DNA from: Roseburia sp.
Lineage (GTDB): Bacteria > Bacillota > Clostridia > Lachnospirales > Lachnospiraceae
DNA length: 10,579 nucleotides
Assembly: GCA_017626625.1 (NCBI GenBank)
Contig: JAGAIK010000310.1
Location: 1-10,579, forward strand
Reading direction: 5' to 3'
Positions within the stretch are counted from its first letter, which is position 1. The number at the start of each line of letters is the position of its first letter. The position numbers and the translations under genes are program-made. The notes under the pieces were generated by a model that saw only the letters and a list, made by a program, of their open reading frames with translations, was not told where the DNA came from and ran no database searches. This document shows positions 1 through 6,562 of the stretch, one piece after another.

Positions 1-1
1 G

Positions 2-664
2 GAGCGTGCAGATTGCGTAACCTTTAACATTGCGTACAGCCTTGCACCGGATTATCCGTATCCGATTCCGAGTACGCAGATATATGAGGTGCTGTGTTAT
101 GTTCATGATCATGCGGAGGAATTTTCCGTAGATGCGGAAAAAATCATGATGGCGGGAGACAGCGCCGGAGGAAATCTTACGGCAGTCTGTGCACAGATGG
201 ATCGGGATAAGGGAACCTGTTATTTGAAAGCGGAAACTCTGATATATCCGAAGCTCATCTTTTCAAATTATCTGTTAGAAGGGTATCAACGGGATGAGAG
301 CGCATATGTCATTGCGGAAGAACAGAAAGAACTGCTTCCTGGAATGATTGGTCTTGGCTCCGACGAGTCGAATGCAGCGGATGAAGCGGTCTATGCGCAG
401 GGGAATTATGATATCACAATTCCTTACATCAGTCCTGCCTTTGGAAAAAAAGAAGGATTGCCCAGAACGCTGCTGCTTTTAGCAGAGTATGACGGTCTTC
501 GTCTGGAGGGTGAATTTTATGCAAAGCAGCTGAAGGAAGCGGGAGTTCCTGTGCGGGTGCTTCGCTACCGTGGAGTCTGTCATGCGTTTTTTGACCAGTT
601 GGGCATTCTGCCCCAGACAGAGGCGGCATTAAATGAAATCGTGAAACTTATCCTGCAATTATAA
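2..664 (+). CDS. alpha/beta hydrolase (HSL/acetyl-esterase type), 5'-truncated by window edge
   Basis: The reading frame is open from base 2 to a TAA at 662-664, giving about 220 residues; the true start lies upstream of the window. A GTG at 89 is in frame, but homologous-looking sequence continues above it (a SLAPDYPYP stretch resembling the family's Y-R-LAPE-x-x-YP segment), so it is not the start. The nucleophile elbow is GDSAGGN, with Ser encoded at 161-163. The acid is probably the Asp of AEYDGLR at 491-493, and the base is the His of GVCHAFF at 581-583, so the catalytic triad is complete. The upstream HGGG oxyanion motif expected for the HSL family is outside the window. Likely role: cytoplasmic hydrolysis of a small carboxyl ester; the substrate cannot be read from sequence. 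The next gene begins 43 bp downstream on the same strand, so the two may be co-transcribed. Confidence 0.9.
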   Translation, partial: ERADCVTFNIAYSLAPDYPYPIPSTQIYEVLCYVHDHAEEFSVDAEKIMMAGDSAGGNLTAVCAQMDRDKGTCYLKAETLIYPKLIFSNYLLEGYQRDESAYVIAEEQKELLPGMIGLGSDESNAADEAVYAQGNYDITIPYISPAFGKKEGLPRTLLLLAEYDGLRLEGEFYAKQLKEAGVPVRVLRYRGVCHAFFDQLGILPQTEAALNEIVKLILQL

Positions 665-707
665 GGTAAAACGGAAAATCAATACAGACGAGGAGGAGTA
701 CATCAGA

Positions 708-1559
708 ATGGATAATATATATCATACACCGGCACAGATTGTTGAGAACACCATAAAAGCGGCAGAGGGGAAAGCGAGGCTTTCTATCTTAAAGTGTATA
801 CTGCTCGGCATGATAGCGGGGGCATGTATCGCTTTCGGGGCGGCGTCAAGCAGTGCGGCGATACATAACCTGTCTGACCAGGGGCTTGCGAAAACCCTTG
901 CGGGCTGTATTTTTCCGGTGGGACTTATGATGATTGTCCTTGTGGGCGGTGAATTGTTTACCGGAGACTGCATGATGCTGCTGGGGGTGGCGGATAAGAA
1001 AATTTCTGCCCGTTCCATGATAAGGACGCTTGTTACTGTGTATTTCAGCAACCTGGCGGGGGCAGTGCTTATCGCTGTGCTGGTGTATTTTAGCGGACTG
1101 CTTGATTACACCGACGGTATGCTGGGGGCGTTTTTGATAAAAGGAGCTTATGCAAAGGTGAATCTCACTCCAATGCGGGCGGTTTGTTCTGGTATTTTGT
1201 GTAACATTCTGGTGTGTATGGCGGTGCTTATGGCGTCTGCTGCAAAGGAGGTTGCGGGGAAGGTGCTTGCTATCTTTTTCCCAATCTGCGCCTTTGTCAT
1301 CGGAGGCTTCGAGCACTGTGTAGCGAATATGTTTTATATTCCCGCAGGCATGATAGCCGCCACAAATGAGACCTATGCGGCAAAGGCAGAGGAACTTTAC
1401 GGCATCACGGCAGAGCAGCTTGCAGCAAACTTAAATATCGGCGGATTTGTGTCAAATATCATTCCTGTTACCATAGGAAATATCCTTGGGGGCATGGTGT
1501 TTCTTGCGCTTCCCCTTTATGCGATTCATAAAAGCAAGACGTTAAACGGGACAAAATAG
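708..1559 (+). CDS. formate/nitrite transporter (FNT) family channel
   Basis: This 283-residue membrane protein has the usual FNT length and fold: about six hydrophobic spans, with a half-helix break near GGELFTGD (residues 80-87). Family marks seen are the ELFTG motif with Thr85, Lys150 in AYAKVNLT, the CNILVCMAV segment (165-173), the GFEHCVANM motif carrying the central His203, and the C-terminal PVTIGNILGG (253-262). Thr, Lys and His match the pore residues known in FocA and related channels. FNT proteins form pentamers in the cytoplasmic membrane and pass formate, nitrite or hydrosulfide; which one applies here is not decidable, and no pyruvate formate-lyase or nitrite reductase gene is next to it. 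The ATG is supported by AGGAGGAG at 691-698, 9 nt upstream. It sits between a hydrolase and a response regulator with short gaps (43 and 48 bp), without an obvious terminator on either side. Confidence 0.93.
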   Translation: MDNIYHTPAQIVENTIKAAEGKARLSILKCILLGMIAGACIAFGAASSSAAIHNLSDQGLAKTLAGCIFPVGLMMIVLVGGELFTGDCMMLLGVADKKISARSMIRTLVTVYFSNLAGAVLIAVLVYFSGLLDYTDGMLGAFLIKGAYAKVNLTPMRAVCSGILCNILVCMAVLMASAAKEVAGKVLAIFFPICAFVIGGFEHCVANMFYIPAGMIAATNETYAAKAEELYGITAEQLAANLNIGGFVSNIIPVTIGNILGGMVFLALPLYAIHKSKTLNGTK

Positions 1560-1607
1560 ACGGCTGTATAAAGAGAGGCGGATTCCCGGAAAAAGGAGAG
1601 GAACTTT

Positions 1608-2294
1608 ATGGGAAATTACATATTAATCGTAGAGGACGATAATGACATCAATCATATGCTCTGTGAGCTTCTGCACAATCAGGGCTATGAGACGTCATCT
1701 GCTTTTTCGGGGACAGAGGCGTTGTTATATATAGAAAGAGAAACACCTGCGGCGGTGATTTTAGATTTGATGCTGCCGGGCATGACAGGGGAGGAACTTT
1801 TGGCACGAATCAAAGAAATAGACGAGGGAATTTCTGTCATTATTTCGTCCGCAAAGGATGATGTGCATACCAGAGTGGAATTGCTGCGCGCCGGAGCGGA
1901 TGATTATGTGGTCAAGCCCTTTGATACGGAAGAACTTCTCGCCAGATTAGAGGCGGTGCTCAGGCGGAACGGACGGGGGAGCAGCGGGGAAAATGCGGAA
2001 AGCCTTACCTATAAAGATATCGTCATGGAGCCGGAAGATTTTCGGATTACCGTATCGGGAGAGGAGGTTACACTGACAAGACGGGAGTATTTGATTTTAG
2101 AACTGCTGATTCGGAATCCGGGTAAGGTATTCACCAAAAATAACATCTATGAATCCGTCTGGAATGAGGAATATCTCGGAGAGGACAATGCGGTGAATGT
2201 GCATATCAGCAACATTCGCCAGAAGCTTGCAAAGGTAAATAGCGGGGAAACCTATATACAGACGGTGTGGGGCATCGGTTTTAAGATGAAGTAA
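1608..2294 (+). CDS. OmpR/PhoB-family response regulator
   Basis: At 228 residues this is standard length. The N-terminal receiver (about 3-118) has the acidic pair at Glu9-Asp10-Asp11, the phospho-acceptor Asp53 in ILDLMLPGM, a Ser81 in the usual Thr/Ser switch position, and Lys103 in YVVKPF. The C-terminal winged helix (about 131-228) has the family's LTRREYLILELL start and ends in QTVWGIGFKMK, the expected hairpin wing. A GGAGAG ribosome site at 1595-1600 precedes the ATG. It probably receives phosphate from the kinase encoded at 4262-5182, although the two genes are separated by the ABC transporter pair. It probably acts on the repeat array at 2298-2330 directly downstream of its own stop. 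The regulator, ATPase, permease, kinase order resembles LanRK/FEG and Bcr-type peptide-antibiotic response loci; the inducer is unknown. Confidence 0.95.
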   Translation: MGNYILIVEDDNDINHMLCELLHNQGYETSSAFSGTEALLYIERETPAAVILDLMLPGMTGEELLARIKEIDEGISVIISSAKDDVHTRVELLRAGADDYVVKPFDTEELLARLEAVLRRNGRGSSGENAESLTYKDIVMEPEDFRITVSGEEVTLTRREYLILELLIRNPGKVFTKNNIYESVWNEEYLGEDNAVNVHISNIRQKLAKVNSGETYIQTVWGIGFKMK

Positions 2295-2297
2295 AAA

Positions 2298-2330
2298 CTT
2301 TAAGATTTCTTTATACTTTCCCTAAAGTTT
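2298..2330 (+). promoter_or_regulatory. candidate response-regulator operator: three tandem 11-bp repeats
   Basis: Three contiguous 11-mers run head to tail: CTTTAAGATTT (2298-2308), CTTTATACTTT (2309-2319) and CCCTAAAGTTT (2320-2330). Each ends in TTT and carries TA at positions 4-5. A phase of 11 bp, one helical turn, is the known spacing of half-sites bound by OmpR/PhoB dimers. The array sits between the regulator stop and the ABC ATPase start. The outer units also form an inverted pair, AAACTTTA (2295-2302) and TAAAGTTT (2323-2330). A weak -10 candidate, AACTAT at 2355-2360, would place the array just upstream of the -35 position, as expected for an activator. TATACT at 2312-2317 is an alternative -10, in which case binding would repress. 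Function is inferred. Confidence 0.55.
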
Positions 2331-2379
2331 CTAAAAAAAGCCTTGGTAAACTGGAACTATCAAAGCAGGAGAGAAAGGA

Positions 2380-3360
2380 ATGGAGAAAGAAATGAATACC
2401 GAACTTGTACTTAGGACGGAAAAGCTGACAAAGATTTACGGAAATCATAAAGCGGTAAATGCGGTCAGTATGAATGTCAGAAAAGGGGATATTTACGGCT
2501 TCATCGGAAAAAACGGCGCCGGAAAAACCACTTTTATGAAGATGGTGGCGGGGCTTGCAGCACCTACGGAAGGCAGTATAGAGTTATTTGGAAAAAGGGA
2601 GGAGAAGAAGCAGCTTGGGAAAAATATCGAATTGTTTGGAAACTCCGAGGCGGATTTGCAGAGAAAGCGTATCGGCTGTCTGATTGAACAGCCCGGTACT
2701 TACCCCAACATGACAGCCACGGAAAATTTAGAGATAGTCCGGAGAAATTTAGGAATTGCAGAAAAAAACGTTGTGGCAGAAATATTGGAGTTCGTTGGAC
2801 TTTCCGAGGCAGGAAAGAAAAAAGTGAAAAACTTTTCCATGGGTATGAAACAGCGGCTTGGAATTGCCATTTCCCTTATGAGAAACCCGGATTTTCTAAT
2901 TTTAGATGAGCCCATTAACGGACTTGACCCGGCGGGTATCAAGGAAGTCCGCGATTTATTACTAAAACTGAATAGAGAAAAACAAATTACCATTTTAATT
3001 TCCAGTCATATTTTAGGAGAATTGTCCAAAGTAGCCACCAGGTACGGGATTATCAGAGACGGTGTGCTGATGGAAGAATTTGACGCAGAGGCGTTAGAGG
3101 AAAAATGTAAAAGATGCCAGAAAATCGTGGTGGACAATACGGCAACGGCTGCTCAGATTTTAGAAGAGACCCTCTCCATAAAAAATTATGATGTACCGGG
3201 GGAGAATGTCATTCGTATTTTTGAGAGAATAGAGGATGCGGCGGAAATCAACCGTGCCATGATTCTGGGTGGTGTTGCATTGAAGGAGAGCTACCTTGCG
3301 GGACAGGATTTAGAAGGCTATTTTATAGATTTGCTCGGTGATGACACAAAAGTCCGGTAA
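2380..3360 (+). CDS. ABC transporter ATP-binding protein (LanF/BcrA-like)
   Basis: This 326-residue nucleotide-binding subunit has all ATPase motifs intact: Walker A GKNGAGKTT (43-51), Q-loop Gln104 in IEQPG, signature FSMGMKQRL (152-160, with SMGMK replacing the classical LSGGQ as is usual in drug/lantibiotic exporters), Walker B FLILDEP with Glu177, D-loop GLDP, and switch His210. The C-terminal 100 residues form the accessory domain common in BcrA/LanF proteins. It should power the permease encoded 33 bp downstream at the cytoplasmic face. The ATG at 2380 has AGGAG 8 nt upstream; a second in-frame ATG at 2392 with GGAG is possible and would lose only four residues. Known relatives export or expel lantibiotics, bacitracin and similar envelope-active peptides; the substrate here is inferred from context only. 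Confidence 0.93.
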   Translation: MEKEMNTELVLRTEKLTKIYGNHKAVNAVSMNVRKGDIYGFIGKNGAGKTTFMKMVAGLAAPTEGSIELFGKREEKKQLGKNIELFGNSEADLQRKRIGCLIEQPGTYPNMTATENLEIVRRNLGIAEKNVVAEILEFVGLSEAGKKKVKNFSMGMKQRLGIAISLMRNPDFLILDEPINGLDPAGIKEVRDLLLKLNREKQITILISSHILGELSKVATRYGIIRDGVLMEEFDAEALEEKCKRCQKIVVDNTATAAQILEETLSIKNYDVPGENVIRIFERIEDAAEINRAMILGGVALKESYLAGQDLEGYFIDLLGDDTKVR

Positions 3361-3393
3361 AGGATGGAATGAAGATAAAATGGAGGTTTAAGA

Positions 3394-4224
3394 ATGTTTA
3401 ATTTATTCAGCGGAGAATTTTATAAATGGAAAAAAAGTAAAGTCTTTAAAGTATGTTTAGCGGCTGCCATAGGGATGATATTATTCATCTATCTGATGCT
3501 TATGCTTGTGGCAAAAATTCAAAACGGAGAGATGGAGAACGGAACAGGCGGCGTGGTTGTCACAGAGAGTAATATGGAGGAAGAGGAGGATGTTTTTGCC
3601 CAATACGGTATATTAGGAATCGTGAGCGAGATTACGGGAGGCGGTTTTGAACTCATATTTATAGCAGTGTTTACCTGTATCTGGGTGGTGGGGGAATATA
3701 GCAACGGAGCCATAAAAAATATGGTGGGGAAAGGATATTCCAGAGGAAAAGTATTTTTGTCAAAATACATAACAACGGCAGTCAGCGTTATCGTTATGAA
3801 TCTGATTTTATTCCTGACCATGCTGCTGTTGGGGGTTGCTGTCATGGGAACCGGGGAAGTGAACGGCGGATTTTTTAGGGCTTTCTTTTCCTATGTCGGG
3901 GTGCAGTTGCTCTTAAGCGTGGCATTTTGCGGCGTTCTGGTTGCTGTCTGTGAATTTGCCAGAAATATTGCGGTGGGAATCACCATAAGTATGGTTCTGG
4001 TTATTTTTTCAACCCTGATTTTAAGCGGAGTGGATTTGCTGTTTCAGGCATTGCATCTGGATGTGAAAGCCAGCACCTACTGGATTATGAATGTGATGTC
4101 GGACTGTCCTATGGGAGCCATTGACCTGGATTTTATGGGAAGGGCTGTTTCGGTGGCAGTTATGTGGACGGTACTGTCCCTGCTGGCTGGTATGATACAT
4201 ATTCAGCAGACAGATATTGCTTAA
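3394..4224 (+). CDS. ABC-2 type permease, antibiotic-export partner subunit
   Basis: This 276-residue protein has about six hydrophobic spans, near residues 19-40, 82-100, 127-150, 166-186, 191-212 and 250-270. The first loop (41-81) is long and acidic (MEEEED). The segment CIWVVGEYSNGAIKNMV after the second span is the recurrent E-Y-x-x-G-x-I-K-N motif of ABC-2/LanE-BcrB permeases, thought to contact the ATPase. There is one permease gene, so the working transporter is probably a homodimer of this subunit plus two ATPase copies; LanEG systems use two different permeases. GGAGG at 3382-3386 precedes the ATG. It lies 33 bp after the ATPase gene and 37 bp before the kinase, consistent with one operon. 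Confidence 0.88.
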   Translation: MFNLFSGEFYKWKKSKVFKVCLAAAIGMILFIYLMLMLVAKIQNGEMENGTGGVVVTESNMEEEEDVFAQYGILGIVSEITGGGFELIFIAVFTCIWVVGEYSNGAIKNMVGKGYSRGKVFLSKYITTAVSVIVMNLILFLTMLLLGVAVMGTGEVNGGFFRAFFSYVGVQLLLSVAFCGVLVAVCEFARNIAVGITISMVLVIFSTLILSGVDLLFQALHLDVKASTYWIMNVMSDCPMGAIDLDFMGRAVSVAVMWTVLSLLAGMIHIQQTDIA

Positions 4225-4261
4225 AGCGTGAACTTCAGTTTAAGGAAATCGGAGGGACGGA

Positions 4262-5182
4262 ATGGAGGGAGTACTTTTTAGCATAGTTATTTTGACGGCG
4301 GTGGCGCTGATGATTTTGGCAGGACGTCTCATCCGGTATCGAAGTCAGATAAAACATATGAAGGAAGAGCTTTCCATGCTGCGGCAGGAGGATACCAATT
4401 ATCGGTTATCCTCCTATTGCCGTATCGGGGAAACGGAGGAGGTTATCCGGCTTTTTAATGAAATTTTAGAGAAATACCGCAGGGAAACGGCGGAACTGAA
4501 AAGGGAAAACCGTACTTACCGGGAGAGCATTACAAGCATTTCCCATGATATCCGCACGCCGCTCACCAGTGCCAAAGGGTATTTACAGATGTTATCGGGG
4601 GAGGATGTTCCCAGGGAAAAACAGCAAGAATATCGAAAGACGGTGGAACACCGGGTGGATGATGTGACGGGCATGTTAAACCAACTCTTTGAATATGCCA
4701 GAGTGGAGGCGGGAGAACTGGAATTTATGTTGGAGCGCATTAACATGACCAATCTGTTTGCGGACACGATTTCCATGTTTTATGAGGATTTTCTGAAAAA
4801 AGACTGCGAACCGGAAATTGAGTTTTCAGAGACGCCTTGTTATGTCAAGGCAGACAGGCAGGCGCTTAGGAGGGTGATGGAAAATCTGATTAAAAATGCG
4901 CTGGTTCACGGAACGGGGGATTATAAATTCAGCCTGAGAAAACAGGGGGATAAGGTGAGATTAGCGGTGTCAAACAGGACGGATAGTATTGAACCCAAAG
5001 ATATGGAGCGTATTTTCGAGCGGTTTTATACCACAGATACATCAAGGACACGGAAAACCACAGGGCTTGGACTTGCCATCGTAAAGCAGTTTGTTACACG
5101 CATGGAGGGGGAGGTGCAGGCGGCGCTTACGGATGGTATTTTTACGGTGGAAATTGTTTTTCCATGTCTGGAAGAAAAGTAG
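4262..5182 (+). CDS. membrane-anchored sensor histidine kinase with minimal N-terminus
   Basis: This 306-residue kinase has a single hydrophobic span at about residues 4-22 and no extracytoplasmic domain. A charged, probably coiled-coil/HAMP-like linker (25-90) leads to the H-box SHDIRTPLTSAKGY with His95. The ATPase domain has the N-box MENLIKNALVHG (Asn208, Asn212), the F-box IFERFYTTD (251-259) and the G2 box TTGLGLAIV (266-274). The expected G1 box D-x-G-x-G is replaced by SNRTDSI (237-243), a departure also known in kinases of peptide-antibiotic loci. GGAGGG at 4251-4256 precedes the ATG. It most likely phosphorylates the regulator at 1608-2294. With no outer sensor domain it may read the membrane itself or the state of the adjacent ABC transporter, as in the Bce systems; that is inference. 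Confidence 0.93.
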   Translation: MEGVLFSIVILTAVALMILAGRLIRYRSQIKHMKEELSMLRQEDTNYRLSSYCRIGETEEVIRLFNEILEKYRRETAELKRENRTYRESITSISHDIRTPLTSAKGYLQMLSGEDVPREKQQEYRKTVEHRVDDVTGMLNQLFEYARVEAGELEFMLERINMTNLFADTISMFYEDFLKKDCEPEIEFSETPCYVKADRQALRRVMENLIKNALVHGTGDYKFSLRKQGDKVRLAVSNRTDSIEPKDMERIFERFYTTDTSRTRKTTGLGLAIVKQFVTRMEGEVQAALTDGIFTVEIVFPCLEEK

Positions 5183-5233
5183 CGGCTGCCTTTGCCGGAA
5201 AAGCAGGAAAATCAATGAAAATGCAGGAGAACA

Positions 5234-5791
5234 GTGAAGACTATGGTTTGTTATCTTTTAAAATTTACAGTGATTTTTGTGACGGCGCTGCCCGTTTATC
5301 TTCTTATCCGCAGACCCTGGAGGCGGTTTGAAAAGAGAGAATGGTTTCTTGCTGCGTTCTGGCTTTTTATGACGGGGCTGCTGCTTCTGGCGTTTGAGGG
5401 GAATTACGGAACTCCGCAGGAAATGCTGCAAAGTGCAGTCATGCGTATTTCCACCGGGGAAAATATCAATCTGCTTCCTTTTCACACCATCAGGAGTTTT
5501 TTCGTGGATTTTACGTGGGATGCGTTTCTGGTAAATATTGTGGGAAATATTGTGATGTTTCTGCCCTGGGGGTTCGGGGTGATGTTGCTTTGGAAGAAAA
5601 ACCAGTCCCCGGGGAGGGGAATTGCGCTTTCTTTTCTGTTGACTGCTTTTATAGAGATGAGCCAGTTGTTTATCGGCAGGAGTGTGGATGTGGACGATTT
5701 GATTTTAAATTTTGCTGGCGGGTGTGCGGGGGAGCTGCTCTATTTTGCGGTACGGAAACGGTTTCCATGGATAGGGGAGCTGGCGAGATAA
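5234..5791 (+). CDS. VanZ-like family membrane protein
   Basis: This is a protein of about 185 residues with four to five hydrophobic spans (roughly 5-25, 38-54, 97-120, 128-146 and 157-174). VanZ-family marks are NIVGNIVMFLPWGFG (101-115), then Glu141 and Gln144 in the next helix, and RSVDVDDLILNFAGG (149-163). VanZ is known to lower teicoplanin susceptibility, but most family members have no defined activity. The start is uncertain. GTG at 5234 has AGGAG only 4 nt away, while ATG at 5243 would be 13 nt away; both lie in frame. It follows the kinase stop by 51 bp on the same strand and is probably the last gene of the regulator/ABC/kinase operon, which fits an envelope-protection role. Confidence 0.85.
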   Translation: MKTMVCYLLKFTVIFVTALPVYLLIRRPWRRFEKREWFLAAFWLFMTGLLLLAFEGNYGTPQEMLQSAVMRISTGENINLLPFHTIRSFFVDFTWDAFLVNIVGNIVMFLPWGFGVMLLWKKNQSPGRGIALSFLLTAFIEMSQLFIGRSVDVDDLILNFAGGCAGELLYFAVRKRFPWIGELAR

Positions 5792-5917
5792 GAGGAAGCA
5801 GCATAAAAAATAATAGAAAGACAGGAAATCCTGTATCGGAAAATCAGGTATGGGAATTAGGGGGCAAATAGAATTATTTGACTGCCGGACGCCTTGTATT
5901 TTGCATTGAAGTTTTTT

Positions 5918-5958
5918 TGAACGTATGCGATTGACTTTTGAATGAACGTATGCTATTG
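5918..5958 (+). promoter_or_regulatory. candidate MarR operator: two 16-bp direct repeats
   Basis: TGAACGTATGCGATTG (5918-5933) and TGAACGTATGCTATTG (5943-5958) differ at a single base and start 25 bp apart. They straddle the promoter of the downstream marR-type gene: the -35 hexamer begins in the tail of copy 1 and the -10 lies in the tail of copy 2, so binding would block polymerase. Copy 2 also opens GAAC...GTTC (5944-5947 and 5958-5961) and CTATT...AATAG (5953-5957 and 5963-5967), imperfect inverted pairs of the kind MarR dimers use. Related, inverted copies occur ahead of the MATE gene at 6516-6545. Autorepression is inferred from this placement and from known MarR-family behaviour. Confidence 0.65.
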
Positions 5959-5959
5959 T
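5931..5959 (+). promoter_or_regulatory. sigma-A-type promoter of the marR-family gene
   Basis: The -35 is TTGACT (5931-5936), followed by a 17-bp spacer and a -10 of TATTGT (5954-5959) with an upstream TG (extended -10, TGC at 5951-5953). Transcription would start near 5966, giving a very short leader that begins at the ribosome site. Both hexamers are embedded in the 16-bp repeats described for this region. Confidence 0.6.
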
Positions 5960-5979
5960 TCTAATAGGGAGGTGATTTC

Positions 5980-6405
5980 ATGGAAAATAGAGATTCCTGC
6001 GGACTGTTAATTAAACAGATTCACACCACATTAGAGAAAAATGCCAATAACGCCCTTCGGGCAGATGACCTGACTTCGGCGCAGGCGGCTGTTATGATGA
6101 CGTTGGACGGGCAGACGGAACACTGCATGACCTTAAAGGAATTGGAAAAAACGCTGCTGCTTGCCCAGTCCACAATCGCCGGAACAGTGGCAAGACTGGA
6201 GGCGAAGGGGCTGGTATTTTACAGTGATTCCAAGGAAGATAAGCGTGTCAAATGGGTGCATTTGACGGAGGCGGGAATGGAATGCTGCAGGAGGGCAGCG
6301 GAACGTATGGAGGAAGCGGAAGAAAGGCTGCTTTCCGGTCTGACGGAGACGGAAAGGGAAATTTTTATCAGCCTGCTGAAAAAGGTAAATCATGCCATCA
6401 AATAA
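5980..6405 (+). CDS. MarR-family transcriptional regulator, probable repressor of the adjacent MATE pump
   Basis: The 141 residues give the family's usual length. The N- and C-terminal helices (about 5-25 and 101-141) would form the dimer interface. A winged helix-turn-helix spans about 35-95: the recognition helix is near LLLAQSTIAGTVARLEAKG (59-77), and the wing SKEDKRVKWVHLTEAG carries the conserved D-K-R. The start is fixed by an excellent ribosome site, GGGAGGTGAT at 5967-5976. The gene is followed by a MATE efflux gene in the same direction, the same order as the known mepR-mepA pair of Staphylococcus aureus, where MepR represses itself and the pump and is released by cationic drugs. 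Shared operator-like repeats in front of both genes support the same logic here; the inducing ligand is unknown. Confidence 0.93.
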   Translation: MENRDSCGLLIKQIHTTLEKNANNALRADDLTSAQAAVMMTLDGQTEHCMTLKELEKTLLLAQSTIAGTVARLEAKGLVFYSDSKEDKRVKWVHLTEAGMECCRRAAERMEEAEERLLSGLTETEREIFISLLKKVNHAIK

Positions 6406-6464
6406 AGTGGTTTCTAAAGGAACTTTTAATTGCAACAGCAGGTTGCCATACTGATGGAAGATAA

Positions 6465-6508
6465 GGGAGCTGGCACTGATTATTTAGTGAGACAGCCCCA
6501 TTATTTTC
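6465..6508 (+). terminator. bulged hairpin with T-rich tail between marR and MATE genes
   Basis: Three paired blocks stack around the loop GATTATTT (6478-6485): CACT/AGTG (6474-6477 with 6486-6489), GCTG/CAGC (6469-6472 with 6493-6496) and GGG/CCC (6465-6467 with 6497-6499). They are separated by small bulges. The tail ATTATTTT (6500-6507) is T-rich but interrupted. It could be a leaky intrinsic terminator after the regulator gene, tuning pump expression. A smaller perfect hairpin, GCAAC/GTTGC, lies at 6432-6446. The imperfect tract leaves termination unproven. Confidence 0.45.
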
Positions 6509-6515
6509 GACAAAT

Positions 6516-6545
6516 CAATAGCAAACGATTAACAGCAAACGTTTT
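6516..6545 (-). promoter_or_regulatory. candidate second MarR operator ahead of the MATE gene (two inverted-orientation copies)
   Basis: CAATAGCAAACG at 6516-6527 is the reverse complement of CGTTTGCTATTG, which matches 11 of 12 bases of the marR promoter element CGTATGCTATTG. A second copy, TAACAGCAAACGTTTT at 6530-6545, matches the 16-bp element in reverse at 11 of 16 positions. Both contain AGCAAACG (6520-6527 and 6534-6541), repeated 14 bp apart. The array ends right at the ribosome site of the pump gene. No convincing -35/-10 pair is visible: TATAAA at 6545-6550 is too close to the start to be a -10, so the pump may depend partly on read-through from the regulator promoter. Confidence 0.5.
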
Positions 6546-6562
6546 ATAAAGGAGGAAGAAAA

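Noticed and set aside
846..1316. Minus-strand 156-residue open frame inside the FNT gene
   Set aside because: It lies wholly within a strongly supported membrane-protein gene, has a His/Gln/Lys-rich composition unlike a folded protein, and has no plausible start signal.
5821..5834. ACAGGA/TCCTGT palindrome downstream of the VanZ-like gene as a terminator
   Set aside because: The loop is too small and no T tract follows.
5515..5871. Plus-strand 118-residue frame overlapping the VanZ-like gene in another frame
   Set aside because: The overlapping frame carries the VanZ motifs; this one is Gly/Cys-rich with no ribosome site and no family resemblance.
5918..5958. LexA/SOS boxes (GAAC-N4-GTTC type) suggested by GAACGTATGC
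   Set aside because: The second half-site is GCGA or GCTA, not GTTC. The repeats are better explained by the 16-bp element shared with the MATE leader.
6301..6309. Further GAACGTATG copy inside the marR gene
   Set aside because: It is codon-aligned (Glu-Arg-Met), isolated, and lacks the GCTATTG half, so chance is sufficient.
6545..6550. TATAAA as a -10 box for the MATE gene
   Set aside because: It abuts the ribosome site; transcription would start about 6 nt before the ATG, past the ribosome site.
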